From Malachius bipustulatus (Eukaryota > Arthropoda > Insecta > Coleoptera > Melyridae), in contig OU342631.1 of assembly GCA_910589415.1 (NCBI GenBank), positions 18,042,001-18,106,000 on the forward strand: a stretch of DNA of 64,000 bases. Direction: 5' to 3'. Under the pieces are notes generated by a model, which made no database searches, was not told the origin of the DNA, and saw nothing but the letters and a program-made list of their open reading frames with translations. Position 1 is the stretch's first letter; each line of letters starts with the position of its first letter. Of the stretch, positions 24,520 to 36,170 are shown one piece after another. A program made the position numbers and the translations under genes.

Positions 24520-26076
24520 TGGGTGTCCGGAAATTACGCGCAAATAATTAAGGGGGTGATTCTACTTGACAAAATATTGCCAAAAGTATCAATATTTTTT
24601 TTCCAAAACTCACAAATAAGAAAGATATAAACCTTCAAAATTGATTTTCTAAAATCAATATTTTTTTATAACTTTTTTTCTCATGTACGGATTTTTTAAA
24701 AAATTTGACACACTTGTCAATGATGTTGCTTTGCATCCTTGGTCCAAATTAGACTTGAATCCCTCGAAATCAAGAGGCGTTGACTGCCCTTGACCTTCAA
24801 AAAACGCCTATAACTTTTTTCGTAATATTTTTTTCTGAGTTTTGAGGACGCATAATTGAAGAAGATGAAGAAATCTTCGGAAAAGGTCCTCTTTATCTAT
24901 CAGGATAAAATGATCTGTTTCCGAGTAAAACTGTTTTAAAAATTTGCACTAAAATTGATCACCATAAATTTTGATCATTCTGCAACAATACCATCGCATG
25001 TTTTGGAACCAGCTGCAGGGTTGCATGGGAAACAAGACGTTTGATTTGGATTTAATTATGACAGCAATTTAATTCAAGTATCTTGTTAAATGGATAAGAC
25101 AAGATGAATATATTTTTTTAACCATAAAATCGGGCCCGCGTTGGTTCTTTTTGCAAGTTTTTGAAATTAATTTGAAATTGAATTTGACATCTTGTAAATA
25201 ATTATTAAAAAATTTAAAAATTTTATCATTTCCAAGTATATTTATAATACGAATGTCTCTGTTTTGTACATAACTAGGCAACCCTGCAGGTGTTTCCAAA
25301 GCATGCTTTGGTATTGTTGCAGAATGATCATAATTTATGTGATCAATTTTAGTGCAAGCAAATTTTTAAAACAGTTTTCTCAGAAACAGGTCATTTTATC
25401 GTGATAGACAAAGAGGACCTTTTTCGAAGATTTCTTCGTGTTCTTCAATTATGCGTCTTCAAAACTTAGGAAAAAATATTGCGAAAAAAGTAGGCCTTTT
25501 TTGAAGGTCAATGGCAGTTAAGGCTTCTTGATTTCGAGGGATTCAAGTCTAATTTGGACCAAGGATGCAAAGCAACATCAGTGGTGAGTGTGTCAAATTT
25601 TAAGAAAATCCGTACATTAGAAAAAAAGTTATAAAAAAATATTGATTTAAAAAAATCAATTTTGAAGGCTTATAACTTTCTTATTTGTTTTTTATTTTTT
25701 TTATTTATTTTTTTTTTTTTAAAGAGGGAGCATCGGTCTTAACTGTGTAGGTAAGACATAGTCGCTCCACTCTGGTAATTTGGCTTTGAGACGAACTCTT
25801 TAGCCACACACACTTTAAATTATAATATTTGCCATTTAAACGTTCGATCGCTTGTTTTACTTTTCACAGACATTCGAAAATGAATCTGAAAAGTAAAGCG
25901 GGCCGAGGTGAGTTTCGAACCCGCGATCTATGGCTTCGTGAGCCAGCGAGAACCACTAGGCCACGGAAGTCACTTTCTTATTTGTTAGTTTTCGAAAAAA
26001 ATTTATAGATACTTTTGGCAATATTTTATCAAGTAAAATCACCCTTAATTTTTTGCGCATAATTTCCGGACACCTG
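24520..26076. mobile_element. Large fold-back MITE with ~500-bp arms, TA duplication
   Basis: TGGGTGTCCGGAAATTACGC at the left is mirrored by GCATAATTTCCGGACACCTG at the right end. Arms run about 24520-25040 and 25290-26076, the right arm interrupted by a SINE (25690-25971). TA flanks both ends (24518-24519 and 26077-26078). The small central ORF (25069-25299, minus) is unrecognised. No transposase is present, so it would be moved in trans by a Tc1/mariner-type enzyme. Confidence 0.9.
25690..25971 (-). mobile_element. tRNA-derived SINE with 15-bp target duplication
   Basis: On the minus strand the 5' end carries an A-box-like TGGCCTAGTGG (25953-25963) and a B-box GGTTCGAAACT (25911-25921), spaced as in a tRNA gene and usable as an internal RNA polymerase III promoter. 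A tRNA-unrelated body of ~190 bp follows, then an A-rich 3' tail (T-rich on plus, 25690-25720). ACTTTCTTATTTGTT occurs directly on both sides (25675-25689 and 25972-25986), so both boundaries are known. The full 282-bp element sits within the right arm of the fold-back MITE. It needs LINE machinery in trans. Confidence 0.92.
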
Positions 26077-26078
26077 TA

Positions 26079-26936
26079 TCTATCAACCCACTTTGCAAGT
26101 CAACTTTTTTACTACTTTTTCGAAGAAATTTTGCAAACGGGGTGAAATAAGCACCTTGAACATCCACTAACGAGAGGAGCCAACCTCCAGTATCTAACTT
26201 CGAAGTTTCACGAATTCTTTAAAATCAATGAACTGTAATAATAATTATTGATGAAGTGGCAATTTATTTCATGTTTTATCCAATTATCTAACAGCCAGTA
26301 TTATAAATGCTCATTAAGTTAACGGACATTAGGAAAGGTATATGGACCGTAGGTGGAAAATATAGAAATTTACTGATTCTTAGCATGAAAAGGATCACAA
26401 AAATATTAATAAATGTTATTTGAGGTTTAAAAATGGTACCTGAAATATGACCATTAGCTTAATGGGCCTTTATAATATTGGCCCTAAATGGCTTTGTATT
26501 ATTTTGTATAAGAGGAGGTTGATCGATCTGACTAAAGCCCATTAATATTCTTGTTAATTGGAATACTTATTATATTTTATAACTATCCAGTATATTGTCT
26601 ATTTAATGTAGATAGTCAATTTTAACGATAAGAAATTACGTTTCATTTCATTGAATTCTATTTTATGTAAATAAAGGAATTATTGTCTTGTAAAGTCATG
26701 ATAAATGACCTCAACGCGTCGAAAACACAGCTGCGATCATCGATACTAAAATATTCTGGGGGTGGCTAATTATTATAATATCTAAATCTAAAATCTAATA
26801 TCTAAATATCTAAATTTAATAGTACCTATACTGACTTAAAATAAGTAGTGGCGCCGAGTAAGCTTAATAAATCAATATTTCAATGTTTTATTAGCCTAAA
26901 TAAATATCTAGTTATACTAGTTATACTAGGGTGTAT
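26079..26936. other. Unassigned AT-rich DNA
   Basis: No gene recognised. Near 26780-26815 there are short ATCTAAATATC-type repeats. Confidence 0.5.
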
Positions 26937-26938
26937 TA

Positions 26939-27560
26939 TTTATAACGTCCGCATAATATTAGCACCACGCGATTCTACATCAAAAACATAGAACAAAAAA
27001 GTCCTTAACAGTTTTTACTTGATGTACACAGATTTTAAGATATGGACAGTTTAATGTTCTTAAATTTTGCAACACCGACTATGGTATAAAAATTAAGATA
27101 ACTTAGACGTGAAATCACCTAAGTGGTATGGTGTGCCGTTGCTATGTAATCGAAAAAAGGTGCAACAAAACAAATGTCATGCTGCGACGTGTCACTCAAT
27201 GATGCATTTTTTACACATTTTTTATTTATTCAATTTTTTATTCAACAATTAAAACCATTGCAATATTGATTGGAACTCAGGAAATCAAATAATTCCTAGT
27301 TTTGAAATGTTAATTAAAACCATTTTTACCAAAAAAACTAAAATTTTGGATAATTTGGCTATTTTACTTCTTACTTAAGAATTTTTTAATAATATTAAGC
27401 AATATTTTTGAGTATTAAAAAACTTCAAATTTAAACTACAATGGTCGATATAACTTCGTTATTTGAGGTCTAAGAGCTAAACGGTATTGAAACTTTATGT
27501 TCTGTTTTTGATGTAGAACCGCGTGGTGCTAATATTATGCGGACGTTATAATACACCCTG
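26939..27560 (+). mobile_element. CAGGGTGTATT MITE, copy 1
   Basis: Inverted ends of about 60 bp carry AACGTCCGCATAATATTAGC near the left and its complement near the right end. TA flanks both sides (26937-26938 and 27561-27562). The whole element is the reverse complement of the copy at 44821-45455. The left terminal bases (GGGTGTATTATTTATAACG) have diverged by small insertions relative to the other ends. Confidence 0.88.
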
Positions 27561-27761
27561 TAGCATAATCTCAAGATTGTAAAGAACTCTCAACAAGAAC
27601 ATAACAATATTATTATAGTCAAGCAGATGTTAGGTAGTAAATAATTAGTTTACATACAAGACGGTTTCCAAAATCAAGATTGATTTGAGTTGATGCAGTA
27701 TTATAATTATTAAATCAATCGAGCTACAGCTTTGTTAGTTAATTACAATACAAAGACAAAT

Positions 27762-27908
27762 GTCCGTATTCACAAACGATAAATTCCTAAATAATTACGT
27801 AATCAATTATCCCCATCTCACTCTATTGCAAAAAAACTGCATATCTCCATCTCACTCATTTAATTAATTACGTAATTATTTAGGAAATTATCGTTTGTGA
27901 ATACGGGC
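27762..27908. mobile_element. Compact palindromic MITE (GCCCGTATTCACAAACG family)
   Basis: About 147 bp. GTCCGTATTCACAAACGATA at the left is mirrored by ATCGTTTGTGAATACGGGC at the right, with TTCCTAAATAATTACGTAAT continuing into the arms. A second, disrupted member is at 23290-23583. Confidence 0.8.
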
Positions 27909-29257
27909 AAAAGAGTTGTTCAGGGTTGTTGTGAACGGGAAATCCAGAGGGGTTCGACTAATAATCCTATAGATAGAATATGTAAACAATCAATCATTTT
28001 CTGATAATCTAGATTATAAATAGTACGCAGGAGAGAGCGAGGACCTAGCTAATTCGTCAGCGGTTCCTAATTTTAGCGGCTTCCATTTAATGGAAGATTA
28101 TCTAATAAGTAAAGAAAAATTAGGGGCTATTTAATAATTTGGAGCATTAGAGCATTATTAATTAATACCTGAAGGGAATTAATCAAGGAGATTCAATTTA
28201 CCAATTATGAAGATGACCTAGTAATTTCGTTTCTTGAATTTAACGGTAAGGTTAGGGAATTTGTCTCAATTATTTGAGTTAAACCGGGCGTAATTAGAAC
28301 GTATTTCCTCTTTTTCGCTCTCAAATCATTCATAATAACACTGGAGGTATTATAAATGAGCGGAATTGTTCCTAAATGATGTTCTTATTTTGTTTTCGTT
28401 ACTTTTAATCAAAAACAAAGGCAATATTTCCAAGCACCTATTAGTATAGAACTAGTGAACTTCTTTTTCGAAATCTTAACTGAGATTTTCTTTCTCTCGA
28501 GTCAAAACAATAACGGAAAGAAACTTTAGTTCCGGGTAATAATCCTTTGTTAATTTCTCACTGAAATACTCGCACTTTTTTCTTTTCGTTTTTTACTTAT
28601 AATAGTCTTTAGACTCGCCTCTCTAAGAAAGATGAACTCTGGTTTACCAACTTTCAGGATGTCTTAGTTTAAGATCCCATTCAAACTTAGCGGGAATTTA
28701 TTAGTATAGGTAGCCAGGGAAGAAAATCGTGGCGATTTTTTGAAACAAAAACTCTCATTTCCTCCGCTGTGAAATCTTCAGTTCTTAAAATGAGCGGTTC
28801 ACACTAATTAAATATTTCATGAGATGGTTTTAAGGGCAATAGCAATAAGAGGATACTATTAATTGGAGACATAACGGTAAGCTGGAATGTATTAAGGTAG
28901 AGAGGAGAGAGTTATAATTTTTCATTAATATCTTTTACCTACCCATTTCATCCAGATAGGAGGAATTCACTTATCTGGATTTAAAATGCAGATCCTGAAA
29001 TGAGACTCACTATATCAGACCCTCCAGGTAATATTACTTAAAAGCCCTCTCTCATCTACTGCGATGCAAATTTCATCGTTATTTATCAAAGCTAGAAAGC
29101 TGGTTTTTGGCTATAGTTTTTTTATATAAATCAAAAATTTTCTAACTACTCTTTTTACTTATCTAAGTGAAAGGATACTCGCTATAATAAGTTCGTCATT
29201 GACTTAACATTGACTCCACTATTCTCAATGACGCAAAAATAAAAATTAGAATATCTC
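27909..29257. other. Unassigned AT-rich DNA
   Basis: No supported gene or repeat. Confidence 0.5.
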
Positions 29258-29746
29258 CTGTCGTTACGTGGACTATAAGAAAGCTTACGATAGCGTTTTG
29301 AACTCGTGGTTATTAAAAGTCCGAGAACTATATGGGGTGCACCCAAATATAAAACGGCTGCTGGGCTGGAACATGCATCTGATGAAGACTTGAGAACAGA
29401 GTGATCCAACTTACGACAAAAGGGAGGCATATCATAGCCCAGGAAATCAAAATTAACCGGGAAATTCATCAAGAAGACTCTTTAAGCCCGTTTTGCTTTT
29501 GCCTTGTATGAATCACATTATCAAGGTTCATTAACAGAACAGACAACGGATACATCCTGAAGAGCAACGAACAGTGACACACTATATTATACCAGCTATA
29601 CTTGGATGATCTTAAATTGTATACACACCAAGTCATAATCACCTGAACGTGCTCACCATGTTGGTAGAGATGTTCTGAAAAGACATCAATTTGAAATTCG
29701 GCCTAGATAAGTGCAGGGTTATAAATATAGAGAAAGGAAAGAGTAG
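29258..29746 (+). pseudogene. R4/Dong-type LINE RT fragment, decayed
   Basis: In shifting frames: RYVDYKKAYDSVLNSWLLKV (about 29260-29320, the FVDYKKAYDSV motif with the first catalytic Asp), ELYGVHPNIKRLL, then INREIHQEDSLSPFCFCL (about 29450-29505; consensus GIFQGDSLSP has become EIHQEDSLSP), and LYLDDLKLYTHQ (about 29600-29635, with YLDD catalytic pair intact), then a FGLDKCR-like block (about 29700). These wordings are typical of R4/Dong-clade LINEs and differ from the CR1/jockey wording immediately downstream. Stops and shifts show it is dead. Confidence 0.75.
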
Positions 29747-31020
29747 AGCCCAATGAATTACAGGCCAATTAGCCTTGTCTCCGTAGTAGCCAAGCTGGCT
29801 GAAAGGGTCTTCGTATCCAGACTTCTTTCAATTGTTACTGACAACAACTTGATATCTTCCGAGCAACATGGTTTCATGCCTGGTCGATCGGTTCTTACCA
29901 ACCTGATGACATGCGTGAACGACTGGACTCGTGCCATCGATGACAGGCAACCCGTCGATGTCCTATACCTAGACTTTTCAAAAGCCTTCGATAGGGTGCC
30001 AGTGCGTAGACTTGTTCACAAGCTGGACCATTTCGGTGTGCGCGGTTTATCACTGAAATGGCTGGAGGATTTCTTAACATCCAGAACTTTTTCTGTAAGG
30101 GTTGGATCTGATCTTTCCTCCATCAGACAGTCGGTTAGCGGGGTTCCGCAGGGCTCTGTCCTGGGACCAATTCTCTTTATTTTGTATATTTCTGACCTGT
30201 CAACCTCTATTAGGTCTAAACATGCTTTTTTTGCAGATGATTTGAAGTTGTACGGCAATCCTCTTTCGGACACGCAAATTATTGTTAATGATTTGACTGT
30301 GATCTCCGACTAGTGTCGCAAATGGCTTCTGCCTCTGAACCTCCAGAAATGCTGTCAGTGGCCGTTTATTCACCAGTGTTACTGTTCATAACGATCTCGG
30401 TCTCCTGGTGTCTAACAATCTGTCCTGGTCTCAACATATTTTATCCGTTTCCCGAAGATGTAACAGACTGCTTTATGTGATGGGCAAAGCGTTCCACGGC
30501 TGCTCCCCCAAAACTTTCGTTACCCTTTATAAAACATAATATGTTCGACCCATCTTGGAGCACGCCGGTCAGGTATGGTATCCCCAACTTGTCAGGGACG
30601 GGGAACTGCTGGAGTCAACTCAGAGACTGGCTACTAGAATTCCTTTTGGATGCATACGTCCTGGCTACCCCGAACGTCTGGCGATCCTGGGTCTTCCTTC
30701 TTTTGCTGACCGGAGGACTCGTGGACTCTTCGGTGTTGACCTCTCGTTTATGTTCCCCCTCAGCGAAACGGGGCTTCGGGGGCATCAATTTAAGCTTGCT
30801 AAGGAGAGTTTTAGATCCCGACTCAGACAAGAATTCTTGCCAAACCGAGTTTTTGAAATTTGGAATCGACTACCTCCGGAGGTTGTCGGCGCTCCAAGCG
30901 TCGGTGCCTTTAACCCGGCATTGGTCGCTAGGTGAATTGTAACACCAGTGGTCGCTAGCGAGCGTTTCGCTCCCATGTAAAATCAACAAGCAAATGTGCA
31001 ATAAAAAGCACTTTGAATCA
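29747..31020 (+). pseudogene. CR1/jockey-like LINE RT and C-terminus, frameshifted
   Basis: An open frame (29753-30313) encodes MNYRPISLVSVVAKLAERVF, QHGFMPGRSVLTNLMT, VLYLDFSKAFDRVP, SVSGVPQGSVLGPILFILYI and HAFFADDLKLYG, so the fingers and palm with both catalytic elements (D in LDFSKAFD and FADD) are intact. A stop at 30311-30313 and later shifts break the thumb. The C-terminus reappears in another frame (30555-30935): SFMFPLSETGLRGHQFKLAK ... EIWNRLPPEVVGAP ... FNPALVAR and stop. A 3'UTR with GGTCGCTAGCGAGCGTTTCG and an AATAAA signal (about 31000) follows. The 5' end starts abruptly at the NYRPISL motif, directly abutting the R4-type fragment. Confidence 0.88.
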
Positions 31021-31025
31021 CAATA

Positions 31026-31397
31026 CAGGGTGTTTGGTGATCGGACATCTAAAATTAAATTTACAAAACCGCATTAGAAGCATAAAAAATAATTTCCAGA
31101 TCAGGCGTTGTCTTTTTTTTTGCTGAGTATTTCCTAAACAAAGCCTACCTGGAAAATGTTATTATTTTTTAATAAAACAAATAAAAATTTAAATTTAATT
31201 AAATTTTTGATGAAATTTTAATTTGGCTGTCTAAGTACTGAAAAAAATAAAATATTTATAGATGATTTAGTTTTACATTTTTGGAAATTTTTCCTGAATG
31301 AAGCCCGATCAGGACAAAGTTATTCTTTTTTATGTTGATGATGTGGTTTTGTATAATATGAAATTTTATTTCGGCTTTACAATAACCGAACACCCTG
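31026..31397. mobile_element. MITE (CAGGGTGTTTGGTGATCGG), TA duplication
   Basis: The left end CAGGGTGTTTGGTGATCGG and right end AATAACCGAACACCCTG are inverted. TA flanks both (31024-31025 and 31398-31399). 372 bp, no ORF. It inserted at, or just beside, the 3' end of the preceding LINE. Confidence 0.85.
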
Positions 31398-31399
31398 TA

Positions 31400-31624
31400 T
31401 TAGCAATATTTGTTGTAGGTATTTTAAAATAAGGGGGAATAATGTTAATTTGCCAATATAAATTTTTTTGGTATATAACTATAGGATTTTTTTAAATTAA
31501 ATAACACAAACTGATTCGATTCTTAACTAAGCTAATACCATAATACCATAAAAACAACAAAGAACATCAGATAAAGGAATTACAGCAACCCTTGCATATG
31601 GCTAGCAGACCTAAACATAAGAGC
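31400..31624. other. Unassigned AT-rich DNA
   Basis: Nothing recognisable. Confidence 0.5.
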
Positions 31625-31715
31625 AGTTGAGTGACGCGGGTGGTCGCTAATGAGCGTTTAGCTCGCGCAGCGGCAACTGCGGTGAATGAAGCATCAATAA
31701 AAAATAAATTTATCC
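31625..31715 (+). mobile_element. CR1-like LINE 3'UTR scrap
   Basis: GTGGTCGCTAATGAGCGTTT followed by an AATAAA-rich end (about 31695-31710) matches the 3'UTR of the LINE ending at 31020. Confidence 0.6.
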
Positions 31716-31825
31716 GATTTTCATTACAAAATCCTTTCTATGTTTCTTCTTAAGGCTATAAACTAAGCTAGAAAAATCGACAAGATTGTACGAGTTCAAG
31801 TAACAGAATAATTACAGTTTAAAGA

Positions 31826-31935
31826 CAATGGTGAGCTAAATGCTCATCTAGCGACCACTCCCGGGTTAAGCGTCGTTTGGACGACTTTGGCCTATCATCT
31901 GGATAGGAGCTGTGTTGCGTGGTTGGCTGCCTTCG
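31826..31935 (-). mobile_element. CR1-like LINE C-terminal scrap
   Basis: On the minus strand this reads TTLNPGVVAR and stop, then GGTCGCTAGATGAGCATTTA; compare FNPALVAR-stop and the GGTCGCTAGCGAGCGTTT 3'UTR at 30920-30970. It is the third copy of this family's tail within 1 kb, here inverted. Confidence 0.6.
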
Positions 31936-32100
31936 GTTAGATTGGGTAATTCATGTTCAACTTTACTTTTTCCCTCTTTTTTGCTCTGTATATTTTTGTG
32001 CATTTTACTTGTGTGAAAAACATTGTTAGGTATATATGTGGTATTTTCTTTTGTTTTTCATTGAGTCACATAGAATTGTTTCTTGACTCTTTTCAAATTG

Positions 32101-32126
32101 TAATAATAATAATAATAATAATAATT
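32101..32126. repeat. (AAT)n microsatellite
   Basis: About eight tandem TAA units. Confidence 0.9.
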
Positions 32127-34454
32127 GAAAACTGGGAACTGGAGAAAAGGTTGATTCAATGAGAGAAGAGGTAGTACCTAAGTTATGAACAGGCTAAGCT
32201 AATACAGCACACTAAAATCAAATAAAAGCTGTTCGCAGAATACTTATACTAAGAGTCAGAAAGATGTTCCAAACGGAGTTCAATAGTAAACATTTGTTCA
32301 AAGCCTTTAATACCTTAATACCTGGGCGATACCAGTTCTAACATATTCATTCGGTGTCATAACATGGACAGAGACGGACCTTGGAAAATATGCTTTGGAT
32401 TGCACTAAACTCAGTGGCGGAAACACTATCAAGGCCAGCAGTTCCTGCTTAATCAAAATCAAAATATCAAAGCGAAGGACGCGATCTCTGGAAGTAGCAA
32501 GTTCGTGTGTGAGTGCCAAGCACACAAATATTTTATGAAAAACTGTCACGTTTTCTTCATTAAAAAATCGATAAAAACCTGGATGTTCTGGACCTCACAG
32601 TATCTTTCAAGTAGTTCCATCTCCTCTAAAGATGGAAGATTGCAAAAAGTCATATTATGATGGTAGATTGACTGAAGGAAGCTTCTTCTAGCGTCTTCAC
32701 CAGGTCATTCATGTGGTATATTGGTAGTAGGTAACTGTAGTTAAGTTCCTCTGACTGCTTTTAAACCTGTTAAGCTGACGACTGCCAGTCAGGACTCATC
32801 CATAAGCGAGATGTCTACGACTCCGACAGCCAAAAATTCACAGAGATGCAATGCTGCAGATTGATCTGAAGACCCTGCAATGCAACATTTTTTAGCTGTG
32901 ATTTCTTTGTTGATCCCGTTTGAATTCCACAATAAGTATATGGAAAACACTCCACCATAACTCCTATTACACAGCAGGCTGCATACAACGGAGTGGACCA
33001 GGTTAGCTATTGGCGTCACTACCCTGGGTCAAGTGTACCTTAGCTTTATGTACCTCAGGTTTGATGTACCTCAGGGGTCATTGTGCTACCTACAAGTTTC
33101 CGGTTTTGCACTGATCTTTGTTGTTGCAATCCAGCTTCCAAAATTACCGGTCTTTCGGTCAGTTATCAAAACTGATCGCTCTGCAATTGGTACCATCTTT
33201 TTGTTTTCACTCCACAAGAATGTTTGCTTCTCCAGTGGTGAAACTTGGCGCTGAAGCTTGCTTACTGTTCTATTTCCGAAGATAATTACTCAGACCAGCT
33301 GCTTGCTTAACTAAAAAAAACATGACTCAAAATTGTCTTTTTTGCTCTACTACAAGATTATAAGTACTTACTCCTTCGCAAAAATATATTGAAACATGTA
33401 TTTTAGAACTGGAATTTTACGAAATTTTCAATAATATTGTGATTGATCCTCTCATGAATAATTGACATATTAATCTCTTTTCGGTTATTGAAGCTTATGA
33501 CACATTAGGACTTGTTCGCAGAAGCACTACAAGTTCATGCTGAAAACATACATGGCTTTAGTGCTTCGCTTCGCTACGTTTCCCATGTGAGCAATACCTC
33601 ACTTAACACATTAGAGTATTTTGCTGAATTGAACAATCCTACCAGATAATCGAGTTTTTTGAGCTTATATGAAAGAATGAACCATAAACCGTTTAGCAAT
33701 ACATAGGTTTAAGTAATAAAACACGACCCTGGGTAACCGAGTTACATTATAAGCCAATAGGTGCTGCAAATTTTCCCTTTATGACCCATAAAACAGCTTG
33801 TGATTTCAGTAATTCCACTGGAAACAATAGATTTTTCAGTTTCATTTTATGAACGAGTTCCATGCTTCCAATCGCAAATCACGATCTATCCCACACGGGA
33901 AACTCAGTACTGGTGTTAATCGCTCATTGAGTGATTGTTTTATAATAGTGCTGTTGAGTAGATCACGATTTCTCAGTAATTACGCTTTAAATTTCTATAA
34001 TACTAGCTTTCGTGTTTTTGTCCTTTAACTTATTTTACTTTGTGCCCCCGATTTGGATTTAGCGAAAATGAGAAATCCTGCAGGCACGTTTCCCTGAAAC
34101 ATATAAAGACTCGTACTTATTCTTTATTTCCCGTCTGCAATATATACATACCAGAAGGTAGTAAACAGTCAGTGGCAACCTCACGAAGCAGTAAAACTAG
34201 CAAGGAAGCAAATTTATTAGTTACACCTAATAAAACCTTTAGCTTAGTTTAGTGAAACAACCAGAGACGAAAAAATAAAACAAAATGAAAGAAAACTCTG
34301 AATACCTACCTGCCTTATTAGTGTATTTTTTAACAAAAAAATACACTATTGAGGACGACATCACTTTTCGAAAATCACCCAAACTCATCAAATGTCCACC
34401 GATCATGACCCCCAGATCACGAAAAAGTGGTTTTCCAAAATTCACCTGCCCACG
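32127..34454. other. Unassigned DNA
   Basis: No supported gene. ORFs of 60-80 codons lack motifs. Composition is slightly less AT-rich near 32780-33250. Confidence 0.45.
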
Positions 34455-34497
34455 ATATATATATATATATTTATATATATATTTATATATATATTTA
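34455..34497. repeat. (AT)n / ATTTAT microsatellite
   Basis: Alternating AT with TTATATATAT interruptions. It sits at the left edge of the 650-bp tandem array. Confidence 0.9.
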
Positions 34498-36170
34498 TTT
34501 CTCCAAAATCACGATTTTTCGATTTTCAAAACGCTCCTGTAGCTTTATCTTTCAAGATTAGTGAACGAAATTTTGGATTCTTGTAAAGCTGAGGAATGAC
34601 TTTAGATTTTCGTTGAAAAAATTTCCAAAAGTCACGTTACTTCTACAGGGTGTCCTTTCAAAATTCCAAGAATACGGTCCTTGAGGCACGGTTTCTGGCC
34701 GCAGTTTTCAATCTAGGGGGCTGAAATTTTTGTGAGAGTAAGATGTCCACAAGGAGTGGTCTGGTATTGCACTTGAGCAAAATCGGCCGAGCCGTTTCAA
34801 AATGGCGACCATTTGAATTTTCGGAAAATTTACTATTTTTTGAATCCCTGTATGAGCAAGATGGCAAAAAAACTTTCACATCAAGTTAACAGGATTGAAA
34901 GAAAATTAATTGAAATTTGAGTTAATGCAAAAAAATTTGAATTTTTTCCATTAATAGGCCGGTGGCGTGGGTAGGAAAAGAGTGAAAATGGCTTAATTTC
35001 TGTAACAGTTTTTGAGCACATTTTTGAAGGAATTGAACTAAAATTTTTACAGTATAGACAACTATACTAATACTCTTTAATCTTCAAAGATTTCAAGGAT
35101 CAAATAAAAAAAATGGCGGAGATATTTAAATTTATTTTACATGATGTAAATTTCTCTAAAATTTTAAAAACGCTCTAGTAGCTTCATCTTTCAAGATTAG
35201 TGGAAGAAATTTTTTACTCTTGTGAAACTTCGGGATGACGTTAAATTTTCGTTGAAAATTTTTTCAAAAGTCGCGTTACTTCTACAGGGTGTCCTTTAAA
35301 ATTTCGAAACATCCGGTCCTGTGGCACGGTTTTCTGGTAGCAGTTTTCAATCTAGGTGACTGAAATTTTTATGGGAGGAAGATATTATCCACAAGTAGTG
35401 GTCTGGTATTGCATTTTTTGAGCAAAATCGATCGAGCCGTTTCAAAATGGCGGCTTTTTGAATTTTAGGGAAAAAGGCTATTTTTTAGTGCCTGTATAAG
35501 CAATATAGAAAGAAAACTTTTCACAACAAAATAATGAGGATGACAATTAAAGGCTTGTTTAATAACTTAACGATTGAATGTAATATTCAGACCCGGGACT
35601 GCTTGATTTAAAACCAGCACCAGCACCAGACCAGCGCACCGTTTTCATCGCGCTCCGCTCGGGCGAGACCACCCATGCAGATATGACTGCTCCTGCCAAC
35701 CCCAATTGCAGAAAATAAAAACTCCTACAAACCTGTATTATTATTTTCATCAGCAAGCTAGTGGCGTGGGTAAGAAAATGGTAAAAATGGCTAAATTTCT
35801 TTAATTGATTATGAGCACATTTTTGAGGGAATTTACCTGAAATTTTCGGAGTAGACAACTATACTAATAGCTTGTAACTCTCCAAAATTTAAAGAAGCAA
35901 ATAAGAGAAATGGCGGAGTTATTCGAATTTTTTTACATGATGTTTATTTCTCTAAAATTTCAAATGTTCGGTTTTCAGAACTCGCCTGTAACTTTTTAAA
36001 GTTAGTCAGTGGCGGGTATATAGGACAAGAGACGAAATTGTTAAATTTTGCCAATTTTTTTTTGGTTTATTATGTAAAATTCTATTAATGGCACGCTTTC
36101 AAACGAAATGAAATGAAATTTTCACAGTAAACCACTACGCAAATTCGACCTGACTATTGAAAAATTCAGA
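34495..36170. repeat. Tandem array of a ~650-bp unit (two full, one partial)
   Basis: Unit 1 (about 34495-35149) and unit 2 (about 35150-35944) share, in the same order: CTCTAAAAT-like start, TCTTTCAAGATTAGTG, TTACTTCTACAGGGTGTCC, GCAGTTTTCAATCTAGG, AGTGGTCTGGTATTGCA, GAGCCGTTTCAAAATGGCG, GGTGGCGTGGGTA, GAGCACATTTTTGA, and AATGGCGGAG. A partial third unit starts at about 35945. Unit 2 contains an extra GC-rich ~150-bp block (about 35590-35735) absent from unit 1. The internal ACAGGGTGTCCTTT resembles a MITE terminus, so the array may derive from a DNA element. Confidence 0.8.

Noticed and set aside
25900..25971. A functional tRNA gene on the minus strand (A and B boxes present)
   Set aside because: The sequence continues into an unrelated body with an A-rich tail and is bounded by target duplications, so it is a SINE head rather than a tRNA.
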